A stretch of DNA of 64,000 nucleotides from assembly GCA_024529925.1 (NCBI GenBank), contig JAFEUB010001048.1, positions 917,001 to 981,000 of the forward strand. The letters are read 5' to 3'. Of this stretch, positions 38,282-53,400 are shown piece by piece (within the stretch, counting starts at the first letter, position 1; each line of letters starts with the position of its first letter). Made by a program: the position numbers and the translations under genes. The notes beneath the pieces are model-generated. The model ran no database searches. It saw nothing but the letters and a program-made list of their open reading frames with translations, and was not told the DNA's origin. Origin of the DNA: Ophthalmolycus amberensis. Lineage: Eukaryota > Chordata > Actinopteri > Perciformes > Zoarcidae.

Positions 38282-41200
38282 CACGACAGAGAGTGTGTGC
38301 AACATAGAGGGTGTTTCCCAAAGTCAAGGAAGGATCCTTTTATTAAAACGGCTGAATTTCCAGGATGACACGTCATTGAATTCTACCGAGGACTAAGTTC
38401 TTTATGCAGAGGATGCATGTTTTCTGCACTACGAAAACACGCACAATCCTATGTGCACAATGCATTTCCTGTCAGTGACAGACTCCTTCATTGAGCTGAG
38501 TAGCATAAACAAAGAAGCCAGCAACAGCAGAGAGAGACCAGGTGTAAAGCCGGCATATTTTGACATTTAACCTTATAAATTAAGGGTTTATTTTGACAAA
38601 ACCAGAGTTGGTGATTGTTGAAATGGCAAAAAGACTAACCAAAATGGGTTTAACGAGTTGTATGTAGTTTCTGTCAAGTTTGAAAGTGTGTTTTACAATC
38701 GGTGAGGTAAACATAGTGTTCTTCGATGGCGACTGGTGGCTTTGAGGAGAACATATTATTCGTATTTTTTGTACATTAATAAATTATTAGTAATTGCCCA
38801 AAATCCCGGGTTGATTTCATTCATTTTTACACGTTTTGAATCTGTTTATATTGTTTTGGGGAAAGCAAAACAGACGGGAGGTTGAACGGCTGGTCCTCTG
38901 GTGTGGTCAGAACAACCTGGAGCTGAACAAGCTCAAGACTGTGGAGATGACAGTGGACTTCAGGAGGAGCCCCCCAACACTGCCCCCCCTCACCATACAC
39001 AACAACACTGTGTCCGCTGTGGAGACCTTCAAGTTTCTGGGATCCACAATCTCCCGGGACCTGAAGTGGGCTCCCAACATCAACACCATCAGGAAAAAGG
39101 CCCAGCAGAGGTTGTACTTTCTGCGCCAGCTCAGGAAGTTCAACCTGCCTCAGGAACTGCTGATTATTTTCTACTCAGCCATCATCCAGTCTGTTCTCTG
39201 TTCTTCCATCACTGTGTGGTTTGGATCGGCCACCAAACAGGACAGAAACAGACTGCAACGGATTGTTCGGTCTGCGGAGAGGATCATTGGTTCCAGCCTG
39301 CCCTCCATCCTGGACTTGTACACCTCCAGAGTCCAGAGAACAGCTTCTTTCCACTGGCCATCGCTCTCATGAACAATAAATAGGTTATACTACACTATTA
39401 CCACCACTTACAACTCATGCCATTGTCTATAGGTTGATGTTCACATGTATATATATATATATATATATAAACACTTTTTCTCTTGGATATATATTTATAC
39501 TTATATTATAGCTAAATGTCTATACCTACATCCGTTCTACTTTTTTTGCTGCCCTTTTTTATTCTTTATACATATATTTTCTTGTTTATTGTAAATTTGT
39601 GTTTGTACATTGAGAGCGGAGTGGAAACCGGAGACAAATTCCATGTATGCGTAAGCACACATGGCCAATAAAGCTGATTCTGATTCTGATTCTGAAAATC
39701 AATATTCCTACTGGAAATGGTAATGTACTGAATTGATAGAAATAAAGTTAAAAAGGAGGAAGCAAGGAAGCATTCTTGACTTGAGAAACACCCAGAGAGA
39801 AAGAAACAAAGACGCAAAAAGGGCGCTCCGGAAACTGAATGGCTGAAATTTATTCTTGCCACTTTTGTGGTCTACTGTGTGTTTGTGTTTGTGTGAGAGA
39901 GAGCGAGAGAGCGTGTGTACATCCTTGCACCATACCAGTTCAAAGGGAGCCTCCCATTGAGTGTGTAACACATAAAAACTGCAGGTAGTCCTACAGTGAA
40001 ATGATTCAAAAGGAAAATGCTCCTCATGGTTTTTTAAAAGTCTTTTCAACTGCAAACCATCGAGACAAATGAACAGGAATGCAGAATACAATATAAACAT
40101 GTGTTCCATTGTAATTCTTCACCATTTCATTTTCAATTAAAGATAGATTCCGTGTTGTAATAACGCTCATTTGAGATGCAGTACATGTTGATGTTGTCCT
40201 GCTTCATTATTGATTGACAGCACTAGGAAATAGTGCAAGGAGATCGGTAGCTCTGCTTGCAGAGACCTTAGTGTGCAGGCTTTGCATCTTAAAGTGTTGC
40301 TATTGAGGTTACCTGGTTACAGACATGCTAGGTATTTATAGGCCACTGCTGAGTCTGGGCCAGCCAGAGAGCATGTGAAGCTAAGCCACCGTGGTCAGGA
40401 TCAAAGACTACAAAGACTGAAGTGCAGGTCTACACACCAGCCCTCCTCCCCTCGCTGTCCTACTTTCTGACAGTTTCCCCCCCCCCCCAGCTTCAACACT
40501 GAGCTACCTGGAACTACAGACCCACATCTCACTGTGACTAAATCATACAGAAGAGGGTGAGACTGATGTATTGGTATTGCAAGGCTGGTAAAAGCCTTTT
40601 ATTAAAAATGGCATCTGGTTTAGTCAGTGTTGTTGACCTGTTATTGACAGGATATTATGCTGTTTGATTCATATATAAGAAAACACACCAATGTAATCAA
40701 ATAATGTGCCATTTATTACTTCTACAATATTTATCTATGGGTTGACCTAAAGCTGAACTCTTTCAAATGTATCAACAAATTGGATTCCACTGAAATATGT
40801 ATCAATATAGCATCGGTTTATTGTCACAGTTATTTTCATTGTCTTCTATGGTCTAAATGGTATTTTGGAGGCTTTTTTCACCTTGACAAGAAGAAAACAT
40901 GGGGTCTTGAAAAGATCAACTAAATGTTTGTTGCCTGCAGCTTCAATTGGGATGGTGGGAAATATTCTGTACCTATAAGCTGGGAAATAACATTTGGTGG
41001 CTGTAGAGACAACAAAACACATGATTTATTCCAATAGAGGAAGGTATCATAAAAGTCAACACAAATCATGTAAAATCGGAGTTACGGAGTTATGGGGTTT
41101 ATCCGCCAGAGCATTTTGGCAGTAAGTGTATTTACCAAAATGCAAACTATTCCTTATGAGGAGACTCTTCTCTACTGGAATAAATTATATTCTTTGTCAC

Positions 41201-44200
41201 CTCAGTCGTGTGATGTCAGTTTTTCCAAGTAACTACAAAGATTTCATCGTGAGTTTGTGTATTTAGCTTACTTTTGGTAACAAATTTGTGGATCTGAGAC
41301 TGAATCAGAGTTCCGGGAGATATATTTTTAGGACGATCATGGCTCAGGGCTACTTCAATCCAAAAGTAACAGCCTCCAAAGTGTCTGTAAAGTTCTACTA
41401 ATTGCAGAGTTTTTCAGCCCACCAAAACATCAGATATCCGATATCTTCATTGCTGTTTCCGGCAGCCATAACTAAAGGTTTTAGGTGTTGGACTTCAAAA
41501 ACACAGCAGACAAACCTCACTATGTAGTTCAGTCTTACAGAGCCGTAAAACTTTGATCCTGCTTACTGATAACTGTACTAGGGGCATTTAGAGTCAGAAC
41601 ATGAATTGCCCACAGTCAATGTTGTCTTCCAGATGGGCAACCATGTGTTGAGATGGAGCAATGTTTAGATTCTGCATGTTTATTTCACTCTCTTCAGTCC
41701 ACTATCTCCCTGCGGCAAGGCTCCCCTGGGCACCTGCCGGCTTCATCTAAAGGAAGAGGAATGAGGGTAATTTTTTTTTTCAACAAGTGCAATCCCTGTC
41801 TGACACATCTTTAAGAAACTTTTTTCTAAATCTTTCATGAGGTGCCGAAGGCAGCATCTGTCATCTCTCCCCACCGTGGCTGAGCTAACAGCAACGAATG
41901 GGATTTCACAGGGACGTTTATGTTCTTCTGATCTCGCTGAGATGTTTTTCTGTAATGTTAAGATCCTGCAGAAGACATACAGACGACCGTATGTATGTCA
42001 GCGATGCTTTTTCCAGATGCTGAAGGCTCACACCATGAGGGGGGGGGGGGGTCTTTTCTTCTCTGTATTGCTTCCCAGAGGTGGAGGTGGAGTGGGTGGA
42101 TGCGCTGTCATCCAAAGTGGGGGCATTTCTAAAAGCTAATCTCCAGCCTCCACATTTTGCTCAATAAATCAGAGCCCACCTCACATTATACCAACTGCTA
42201 TGCGTTATATAATATCCAAAAAGATGCAGTTTTGCTGAAACCACATGGGTTGTTTGGGAAACAAAAGTCAGGCAGTAGATGAAACATGTATATAAATACA
42301 TCGTGGAGAAAGGAAGCCTCGTGATTATTACATAAAGATAGGAGAAACATACTGACGAGGATCACAGCACTGCAGCATTTATCAGTTGAGTTAATGAGAA
42401 TGAATCCACAAAGGCCACTGTATATTTTAACGAGAGAAACAGCTATAATGAGACCAGTCTACCTTTTACTGGAGGGTTTGGCATGAATTTAAGGTGAGAG
42501 AGTGAGAGATTATGAAGCCTCATTTTAACAGCATTTGGACACAATGATATACAGTGGAGGTGTACCTATTAAACAGACCCAGCAGCAACCTCTGGGTCCG
42601 AAAGGTGAAGCCAATGCGGAAGAACCTTAAACTTGAATTCTTTCTCATGGTCTTCAGGAGGTGGCTTTAACCCTTTCACAGTGTGTTTTCAGCTCATGAA
42701 ATTTAATTGTAACCATTTTGGTGGCCTAAAAATATCTTACTCAGCGCTCGGTTGTACTTAGCTCCACCCTATCGTGTCACTTCTGGTTGCAAAAAAACAA
42801 GATGGTGATGGCTTCAAAACGACAGACCACAAACCAGGGTGATTTCCAATTCTTATAAACAGTATATGCATGATTCTCATGAAATGACTTCCAATGTCTC
42901 TCTTCAGACACAATCTTTAATGACAGATAATACGTGTTATCCATCACAGCTCATGGCTTCAGGGAAGTGTCAATCAATATTAATCTCTCCATCTGGCCTG
43001 AAGTGTAATATTTAACATCAGGTTTATCTCGTAGTGTTTTCTGTGCTTCTGCACACGTGTGTAAATGACAATGTCATGCGCATACAAATCTTTGCAAATA
43101 TTCAAGTACTGTAATCAAGATTTGAGTTTCATAGCAAAGCAAGATATCCCCTATTTAACAAAAATATATATATATTAAAAGGCACAACGAGTAGGATTTG
43201 TCGATTGCGGTTTGAAAACATTTAAAGTTGGCTCATCCACAGGGTTAGGGTGCTCACAAGCGGGTGAAAGCCAACCCCAGATTCACTCTCGGGGCCAGGG
43301 CACTGCTGAGGCTTATGGGAATGTCATCAGTTTTAAAAGGTCATAAAAAGTCAAAACCAAAGTAGGAAAAATGAAAGCTTTGGAATGAAACAGTGATATT
43401 AATGCTTCCTTCCATGTTAACTTCCATGTGATTTAAAACGTGGAGTCCATGCAGTGATCAGAACGACCATAAACTCTACCCTATAGTTAAACATTCTCCC
43501 CCAGTTGGTGAAACACAATTAACCGCTATTTCATGCTTTTGTTTTCAATGCAACTCTAAGCTTTTTTTTAATGGACGTAAAATGCTTCCAAAGTCTTATA
43601 TTTTACTCTGTGATATTAAATCATCGAAGCGAAAAGTCACCGAGAAACACCACAGCGAGACTGCACACAACCGCATGACTAATGTGACGAATCTGCACGG
43701 TAAGATTGAAACAGTGCGTATTTAATTGTTCATGATTATAACGGGAGCTCCTCGGGGTATGCTAAGTGACGCTAACCCACTTATGCCATATAGATGTGAC
43801 ATGCTGGCCAGAGCCTTAGCGGCACAGAAGTGGGAAATGCATGTGTTGCGTAGCAGGAGTGAGGCGTGTTTGGTGAGTGTGGTTCGCTCTCTGTGCTTGT
43901 TCGCAGCTGTTTTTTAGCCAGTTTGAGGTTTCATCACTTGGTTTTGATGTCACGTTTTGTACATCAAGAAGATTTCCCACACTTACATCAGAATTTTAAT
44001 GAACACGATGAACACAAGTGAGTGGACGCTCATCTCCGTTGCAGCCCTGCTTTTTGATCTAGTGATCAGAGGAGTGGCTGTTTACGTATTAATCCTGCCT
44101 ACTGCGTTTTTAATATGCTAAACCAGATAAGAAAACATTGAGCAATAACAGCCAATAAAGAGGATAGTTGACCTCAAATTGAAAAGACTGACAGCCATGA

Positions 44201-46226
44201 TTCAAAGGATTGGAATATTGGACTTCTCAATTCACTTTCCAGGCTTTTAATGTCTGGAAGCCAATAATACAGATGACTTTATGTTTATGAACCATGGAGA
44301 TTTGGATTTATGGCACCGTCTCTTTGAGTATTTGCCTGTTATGGCTCTGGTCAACACTATAATCCAGCATCGACGGAGGAGAGCAATAAAATGGCTGACA
44401 TGTAAACTACCATGATGAATAGCGGTGCGAGGTGCAACAAGATGGATAACCCCGCTTCAGCCTTTGTTTACCTATGGCCAGGTAGTTATAAATCACAGCG
44501 CAAGCACTGCCAAGCCGGAGATGCTGTATGTTGGCCAGGAAACTACAATGTCTGAGCTGCTGGGACTTGTAAATGGTGGCGCTACCTGTATAGGTCTTAT
44601 CTAAATATATCAGAGAAGTATGTTTCTCACTAAGTTAAGCAGCAAGCCGAACAGATAGATTTATTTTATGGGAAAAGCAGTAGAAGACTTCTTCATCCCA
44701 GACTAAGTGCAGTTGCTTTCCTGAGTGCTACTCAGTTTTGCCTCTCGTGAGCACTTCAGACATCCTGGCTTTTCTGTCCTTTCAACGAGTTAATTGCATT
44801 CACCGGCTGTCCAGGTGTAAATGAGGTCCTGATTAGATGGCTGCAGTAAAAACCAGCAGACTTTTTAAACATGTCTACTGTTGGAAAGAAGAAACACTTT
44901 AAATCATTTATCTTCTAAAAATATAATTAGAATATAATTTCATATAAAAAGTTTTAAATTAGAGGTGTATTCACTGCCTCCAAAATGTTTTTTTACGGCT
45001 GTGGAGGAATATTCCCTCTTTAGTGAGAGGGATTTAAATAGTGCCACTATCATAATGCAGCTGTTTTCAAAAAAAGTAATCATAATTAGTTATAAAAAAT
45101 ACAAAAAAAACATACTTAACCATTTAGTACAAACAGGAATTATGCAATACATGCACTGGCAAACAACCAGTCAATTAATCTATGAATTTCACCAAGAAAA
45201 AAATGTAATACTTTGTGGAGCTCTCTTGCAACATCTCACAATTTATTTTTGCAGCTCTTCCATTTTTGCAGCTCTTCCATTTGAGCATTGCACTGTGGGA
45301 CAATAGTGTCCACCAGCACATGGATCACATGGATTACCTCCTCATATTGACACCTTTGAGTTTACGTAGGTTTAACACACAACATACTCAAAGCCTGCCT
45401 AGATTTATTAAGTATAGAATTTGCCCATAGCTTCTGTATTTCCTCATACTGATGGCATGCTGTAGAGGTGTAAATCCCCATAAATGATTTCAGCATTTAA
45501 TTGTCCCCTCTTGTCAATCCTAAGATCCCATGGGGTGAGGCAGGGCCAAATAAACCTGAAGTGTAGGGGTCCATGACTGACAGCAGCATCAAAGGCTCTG
45601 GGAAGAAAGAAAAAAAATCTTAAAGGAATGTCCATATGGATTTTCACTGACCGCCTTAGGACATCGTTTACAATGCAGACAACCCACTTAAACTCGCTCT
45701 TACACTTGGTAACGGTCTTGGCGAGTCTTTCATGTCTTGGCTCCCCAAATTAGTCTACAAGGAGCTGAAATGCGCAGCTTTTAAACAGCATCCTGATAAC
45801 TTCACTACATCGGATGTTTGAGTGACTCTGAAAAGCAGAGTTTATATTTTCGAACTGAAACACCCTCCTGGGAGACTACTCTCCCCCCCCCCCCCGTTTG
45901 CCTCATTTCATCCTCAGTTAACTGCAGGATAGTGTTTTGGCAGCGAGGGAATGAGATCGTCACGTCAACGCGATGAAACAATGGAGACTGTATTGTCAAT
46001 TGGTTTGGAAGTGGGCGGAGAGATGAGGTTATGTCTTTAGCATGGCTGCCGCAATGGATTCAACGATGATAACAGAAGTGGACACAATAGGGGGGACGCT
46101 GTGGGATGCCTCTTTCTATCTCTGAGTGAAGGATTTTCCTCAGTTATCAGCAGGCTTATATTGAAGAAAAACATGATCATTGATCCTCAGTCTGTGATGA
46201 ATATGCAATGCTGAGGTTCTTACAAG

Positions 46227-46258
<32 letters not shown>

Positions 46259-49200
46259 TCTTTCTATTGTACTTGCATGTAAGCTGTTCTGGCAGTGCTG
46301 GGACAAGATCAGTTCAATTGTCACCTACTACTTAAGCTTTGAAAATAGCTTTTTATTGTCCTGTGTCATTCTGAAATGAGTTTTTTGAAGTCTGAAGAAT
46401 TAACCCTGATGATGTCATAGTGATGTCAGAGTTATCGTGGGCTTGAGACTTTTCTTTTCAATTCTTCAGTGTTTTTGACAGAAAGCCTGCGTTAAGAACT
46501 CCAGATGTGGAGTTTAAAGGATGTTGGGATTTACCAGGCAAAGGAGGTAAAAATGAGAGGCTATTGGGTTGCATTATGGGAGTTGTTAGATCCAGTGTTT
46601 TTTGGGCTCTCACCCATACTGAGGACTAAAAGTCAGGATATATCTCTGACTTTGCTGCTGTCACAATCCTTTTCTCTGCGACTGACTATCGATTGGTCTA
46701 TAACATGCACTAAATAAAGTGAAAAATGCCCGTCACAATTCCCTGTAGCCCAAGGAGATGTCATCTGATTTTCCTGTTTTGTCCAACCAATACTCCAAAC
46801 TTTAAAAAAATGATCAGTTTATCCTCACATAATGTAGGATGAAGAAAAGACACATATATGTGTGTTTGAAAATTGTTGCTTGACAAATGACGTTAACAAT
46901 GAATCGATTATCAAAACAGTTGCAAGTTATTTTTGTGTTTGTTTACTCGTTGATTAAATTACTCGTTCTGCTCTACTTTAACAAAATCTGTCCCTTGTGG
47001 GTCTAATGAAAGTGCACCACTGAGTTATCCCTTCAACAGTTCCATGTTTTATGGTACAGATCTGTTTTGCTTTTATAACTTTTCATGCACAAACATAAAC
47101 GTACATATTCATTCATATAATACAGTGTAGTAACACCATTGCTTTGACTTGATTGTATCTTTGTTACTCATTGTTACAAAGAAAGCCTGCTGATAGCCAC
47201 ACACATGCTGTATATATGTCACGTATGCATATATCTGTGTTTGTACAGTGTGACTGGTGGTAGACTACTGGTCAGTTGTGAGCAGCCTGATTCAGACTGT
47301 GTGAAATACAGCTGGAGTCACCTCACCTGTCAGCAGAGTGAGGATTTTTCAGATCAAATGTGTTTGTGCATCAAGACCTCAAGCCGCGCGGGAACATCAG
47401 TGTGCTTGCGGAGTGCAAATGTGCCATCACCTGGCTGATGTGCTGCCCTATTAACGTGAACATAAAACATTCAGGGAGCGCAGGAGTGTGTGTGTGTGTG
47501 TGTCCTGAGGGGCTGCAGTCTGTGGAGGTTGATGTGATTTACCTGGACAGCAATGATGCCCTTGCTTTTGACCTTAACCCTGCTGAGATGGAGTTATTAA
47601 GAGGGAGAGCGATAAAGGCCTATACTCCGGCTCAAAGCATGCAAACACTGTTAACTTTCCTTGCTGCGGAGCACACCACCGAACTGAGCTGATGTTCAAG
47701 AGAAGGAGTAAGAGTGTGACATAGTTAGGAGGACAGGGAGTGTCTTCCATTGGGACGGATTCTGTTCCAAAAGCACAAGTTTGTGAATTATCTCAGCAGT
47801 TGGACCCCTAAGCGCAGAATAAACTCTCACTTATGCTCCAGTTATCACATAGCAGGCGGTTTGTGGCACGTTTCACTTCATGTTTTATAAATATGCAGGC
47901 GGTGCTGTGTCGTCCACGAACAAGAAACCCCCATAGCTGCGAGCAGCCACGCACAGCTGTGATCACATTACTTCAGATGACATTGAAACAATGGATCTTT
48001 GATTTCACAGAGAAGTGAGGCAAAGCAGGCCCCATGTCACTAGCCGATGATGTCGGACTTCTGGTATGACGACATAAACATGAATACAGATTAATGAAAA
48101 CATATCCATTGGTCTTTGAAAATAAGTGAGCACAGGGAAAGTTGGCTTCTGAACTTTACTGCCATTCAGCCTCTGACTGTATCTGAGTGGGCTTGTGTCA
48201 TTATTTTCCTACAGTACAGTTTTTCTCATCCGCACTAAAACACGAGGCCGGCGTTTACAGATTTATTACTTTTTGCGGACGGAGGTCCAAAGAAACCCAG
48301 AGAAAAAGATATGTATGGATGCGGTCTGAGGTAAACCGTTTCCAAGGAAGTAAAGCAGTGTTCGATAGGCAGAACAGTGGACTAAGTGAGGCAGGCAATG
48401 AAGACTGAAGAGAAAATGGCAAACGTGTGTCGCATTCCAATCAGCTACACGCCTGTGTAATCCAAACACACTAATTATGTATTATGGGCGTTAATGAGCC
48501 GTGGCACTGATTGCCAAACATTAGCTAGTTTCTCTCGCCGAGACAATCAGGCTTTTATTGGCTATGGTATGTGGATTGCATTTTATACACCGGCTGCATC
48601 TCTCAAACAGATACACACACACACACACATTCATGTATGCATATAAGCACCAATAACAATCATCAACCTCACGTGCGAATCAAGCTAAATTCACACACAC
48701 CAACCTGCATTGTATTTGCTCCCTCCATTGTGTATTTTAATGCAAATGTTGCTTTTTTTAATGTGAATTTAACATTCATTGTTTGCCGCTAGGCCCAATA
48801 ACAGAGAAAGATAGGAGACCGTTAAATGTGCAAATGTCCTTTAGTTCCAAACTGTTTCAACAGCAAACATGTTTGAAAGTCAGTGAGAGAAGTGTGTCTT
48901 TTGGTGTTCTCCCTGAAACACAAACATCACTTTCCTGACTTCCTTTCCTGCTTTTCATGAATGTTTTATCGAGCCTGGCCCTCAAAAAACGAGATTCATT
49001 CAGTAGGCAGTGAGCGTTTTCAAAGCTTGATGAATGATATGCAATGGAATAAAAGACATTGACAGATTCTATTTTTAAACCTAACAAACCTTTATAGTTT
49101 TTTCAAAGGTGTTGGCAAAAAGCCAAGTTGTAGCTTTTAGTTCCTTCACTGATGCAGCACTTTCTTTCAGGCTAAACAACATAGAACATCCTTACATTTG

Positions 49201-50382
49201 ACACCCTTCACACTCATCCTCTTCAGGGTCTTTTGTGCAGAAAACTAAAGCAGTAACCTCAATATTCTAATAAACTGAACAGTATGCTAAGTGTGAGGGA
49301 GGGCTCCAGTCTTTGAAAACACTGCTCCAAAGCATCAGGTGGGAAACTTCCCTCAAAAAAAAAAAAACGGTCAGCGAGGGCTGCAGATGATGCTAACACC
49401 ATGTGAAGGTGCTCTCACACCTGCTTGTTTGCTGTCTCACACCCCCATTTCCTTACTGGTTTTTCTCATATGTGGTGTTGAGAAAACCCTAAAGCAAACA
49501 GCTGATCTCTGGTCAGCCTCAGTTAGAGAGTCACGGATGGCTTTCATGTGTAACTCGGAGTGGTTTGTTTTCAATACATGCATTATGTGTAAAAATGGCG
49601 CAGGGACAAAGGTATGGACACAGAGTGACTATTGGCTGCAGCGTTTATCAAACTCATTTTTGGCAAATTGCCCAAGGCTGCAGTGAAAAATGACAATATT
49701 GCTTTTTATTTAGGATTCACTTAACGTCCCAGATGAGGTAATAAAGCTAAGTGGGTTCGGTCTGTTTTCCTCAGTTAAGCACCATTTTCCGCACTGATTT
49801 CAGAAGTGGGTAGGTGACCTCAATTACAGTCTGTAAACAGGAATGAAATTTTCCTCTTCTTGCTTTGGAAGGCAAAGCCACAGAAAGGAGGAATACAAGC
49901 AGGAAACTGGGACAGCGTGCTGGGTCATGTGTGAAACCAATAGAACTGTTGGCATGTCATACATCTAAAATGCATCACACGTGAGGTGCCTTCTACCCTG
50001 AGACACAGAGTCTCAGAATAGATAATAAGGAGGTGATCAGATATTAGAAGTTGTCTTTGTTTGCTTCCTGAGGATAGAAAGTTCTCTGTGGACAGATGAA
50101 TATGGCCAATATTGATCTTTTTGCGAAAAACACCATTTGTATATCAATGACAAAATTAAGCATGAAAGAACATTTTATGTACAGGAGTATATTATCTGGG
50201 ATTTCAATAGAAAGTTTTTGCAGTCTATAGTATGATTACACTTCAAAGTAAACAGCTTAATTTTCTGACTTGAACTTGCACTGTCTATCAGTTTTTGAAT
50301 AAACACTTGCAGTTTTAATTGATTGTAGGTTTATAATTTCACTGAAAGCAGAGAGAGTGCAAGCACACGCACACACATACGT

Positions 50383-50443
<61 letters not shown>

Positions 50444-53400
50444 ATACTGCTTCAACTGCTCGGGTGTGCATCATTAGATCCAGAGGTGCAGCTGAGGTTC
50501 AGACAGGGCAGGTTTATTAGCCTCCATCAGAGGGCCGGTGTCCCCTTGCATCAACACTCCTCTCCCACACGGCTGCTGAGCCTGAGACCTCTGCTTCATG
50601 TGCACACTCTGGACACCAAAGCCAATGTGGGACCTTTGAGCTTTTCCATTTTGAAGTCTTCAATGATGTCTTACTGTTGGAGGCCGTTTTTCTGCTGTTT
50701 CATGATGACACAGTTGCTCAATGCAGCTTCAAAGAACAGATGCGGTACCAGTCCAGCATTGGCGTCCTTGTAACGGTTGAATCTCGATGCGTTTTTGCAG
50801 CTTTGCGAACATTAGGGATAATCTATATATTTTTTGCTTCCCAGCTAAAATGATTGCCTCTTGGAATTTAAACCTCTCATTTCCCTTGTGGTCATTTTCT
50901 TGACATTTCTATTAACAGTTGTGCGACCGCGCCAGTGGATGTAATACACATGAATCTTCAGAGACGCCTCTCGGTTGTCTGCAGATGGTCAGTTTTGTTG
51001 CGAATGAGTGTGACTCATGGATCCAATTAAGCCAAAAAGCACTCGAATCGTCGCCCAAACTTGCCTGCCAGCTAAAACTGGAAAGCTTCCAAAGCTCTGT
51101 TCAGCACACAGTGGATCTTCAGCTTTTGGACACACTGTGCCTGCCAACTGGCCTCTGGATGTCATGCCCTTCATTTACTATTGGAAGGAGAACTCGATCA
51201 ACTCTGTCTGATAACTGGGAGAGGATTAATAACTGGACAGAGGAAGATTCTCTTTGAGTTTTAGATGATGAAGTCAGTGCACTCATTCACATCTGTGTTT
51301 GGATTCACCATGTGTTCCTGAGCATGCACTGTATGTTGAGTTGATTGTGAATGCACTGGATTGGGACACTGGTCTTCGAGGTTAACTGTCCGGGTGCCAT
51401 AATCCAGTTGAGAAAATATCTGAGTGGATAAAAACGTTGCTCAATAAGCTTAAAAGAGTCGATTAGGCGTTGCACTGATATAACACTGTCGGTCTCAGGA
51501 TGGACAGTGTTAACAAAAAATGTTAAAATTTATGCAGCATTTTCAAATTCTTTTTTCATGTCAAAACCTGGGGCCTATATTACCCATGATGCAAAGTGAC
51601 TGCCAACAGTTCGCTCTGCAATTTGTGTGTGTTATGCTGCCAGCGGGGTAGCGTGGTCTCGAGCTGCAGTAATACTCCCCAACACCTGTAAACAGACAGC
51701 AGCGAGTGCTTTGGAATACTTGTTTTTGCCCTGGGTTTTGCCTCTCGGGCTACGTACAGCCTTCTGTACCTGATTGGAGGAGGTATTTGGGGCTGAATGG
51801 AGCTACAATGCAGGACCTGCAGACACCAGTCCTGAAAAATGTACCATAAAGTTTACTGTTTGTGAGTGAATATGGGAAGTGCATCAGCCAGTTTTTTTTG
51901 TGAGACTGAATTAAATGTATATAAATGCAGGTCTGAAACATTAGCACTACCTCGTCTCATGATGTGTAATCACTGCTGCTGAACTTCATTTATCTCTGTC
52001 ACAAACATGACCCCCCCCCCCCCACTGTTCAGCTGCTCGCCACTAATATTTCCTTTTGATCAGAGCTGCGACTGATAAACTCAATGCACTGATGCACTGC
52101 TGCCTCAAAGACTTGACGGGACACCTTTTGATTGATCACATATTGTGCAAGTAATGAACACTATTACAGACCCTTGGGGTTAGAAACACTGAATACTGAC
52201 ACCAAAAACAGCTCAGGTCCATCAATCTTCAGCGTCCAGCATTGGACGAACATTGGTTGTAAATCGTCGACACATGACATGTGACATTATTGGTTCCATT
52301 GGTGCACAGTGTTACAGTTTATAGCATAAAGGATGTCTGCAGAAACTGTCCCTTGTGTTCCACTGTTTATTCTGCTCACCGGTGGGGGAAGGGAAAGGCC
52401 AGTTGTGTGATCAGTATTGATCTCTGAAAGCTTATGCTCCAGGCCAGATGTATCTACGGTTACATCTGTGATGTGTGTGTTTAAATGCGAGGTTGCAGGC
52501 CCGTTTTCATCGGCACGTAAGCACGTTATGTCAGCGGACAGATGACCCACAAAAAAAAGAGGCTCTCGGGCTGTTTTCCAAGGTTGCAAAAAAACTGAAT
52601 GAGCAGAGCTTCCCAGTCGAGCGTTGACTCAGATTCTGTATGAAGATTCGGCAGGTGAGTTTAACGCTGATTCGTCAAGCAGGTCACACACACCAACACA
52701 CGCAGAGAAGGGGTCAAGGGCACGGCCAGGACTGAGCGCAGCGGCGTGAAATTACATGTCATGCTAATAGCAATCATGTCAGCCCACGCGTGCATGTGGT
52801 TAACTTCACAGCACGATCAATTACTGATCGGCTCATGCGACTCTGATCTGCTGCTACTGTACTGTTGACTTTGTGTCCAATGAGCCATTCTTCTGTGCAG
52901 CGACGACATTCTCTCTCTCTCATTTAACACATCCCTCACTGTTCCCCTCTCGTTAAATATGTCTAAATATGTCTGAATGGGTTTTGTGCGTGTTATGATT
53001 TTAGATGCAACGCAAAATTTGCTTAAATTTTAAAACCCAAATATTATTGTATGATTATATATATGAAATGCTTGTTTCTTGGCTTGCACAACTTAATTAG
53101 CTCTGATGGAATGTAACTATATGTCTGTTGTTGCACACAAATAAATGACACAGTTACAGTATGTGTCAGCGGCAGAGTTGGAGTGTTTGAGAATGCTGCC
53201 CTCATGTGCCCCCGCTTAGAAATGCAGCACAATTAGAGCACCAAGTCCCAAACAACAAACCCCATCAGTCCCAAATCTTGCTTTCCATCCTGTAAATGTT
53301 CTTTGTGATGTAAATAATATTCATAAGATAACTATAATTCTTATTTCCATTGCAGGTTATGGACACACTCTCTAAACTTTCCCACACAGCGATTGCACAA

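Larger units (their letters stand above)
29425..53355 (+). other. vav3: vav3 intron 2 (23.9 kb)
   Basis: No additional vav3 exon or nested gene was recognised. The intron holds an L2-like LINE remnant (38865-39696), a (TCTA)n tract (32289-32385), MITE-like repeats (31890-32175, 34170-34290), several CA/GT microsatellites, C-tracts near 40480, 45883 and 52012, and a G-tract near 42037. The remainder is AT-rich intronic DNA. Confidence 0.7.

Noticed and set aside
38836..39383. Host gene with reverse-transcriptase-like protein
   Set aside because: The protein pattern and the TGATTC-type 3' tail show it is a truncated LINE, not a host gene.
47360..47692. 110-codon open frame in vav3 intron 2
   Set aside because: It crosses a GT microsatellite (Cys-Val run), shows no family motif and has no splice or codon evidence.
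50357..50773. 138-codon open frame through the CA array
   Set aside because: A run of Thr-His comes from the microsatellite. The rest has no recognisable domain.
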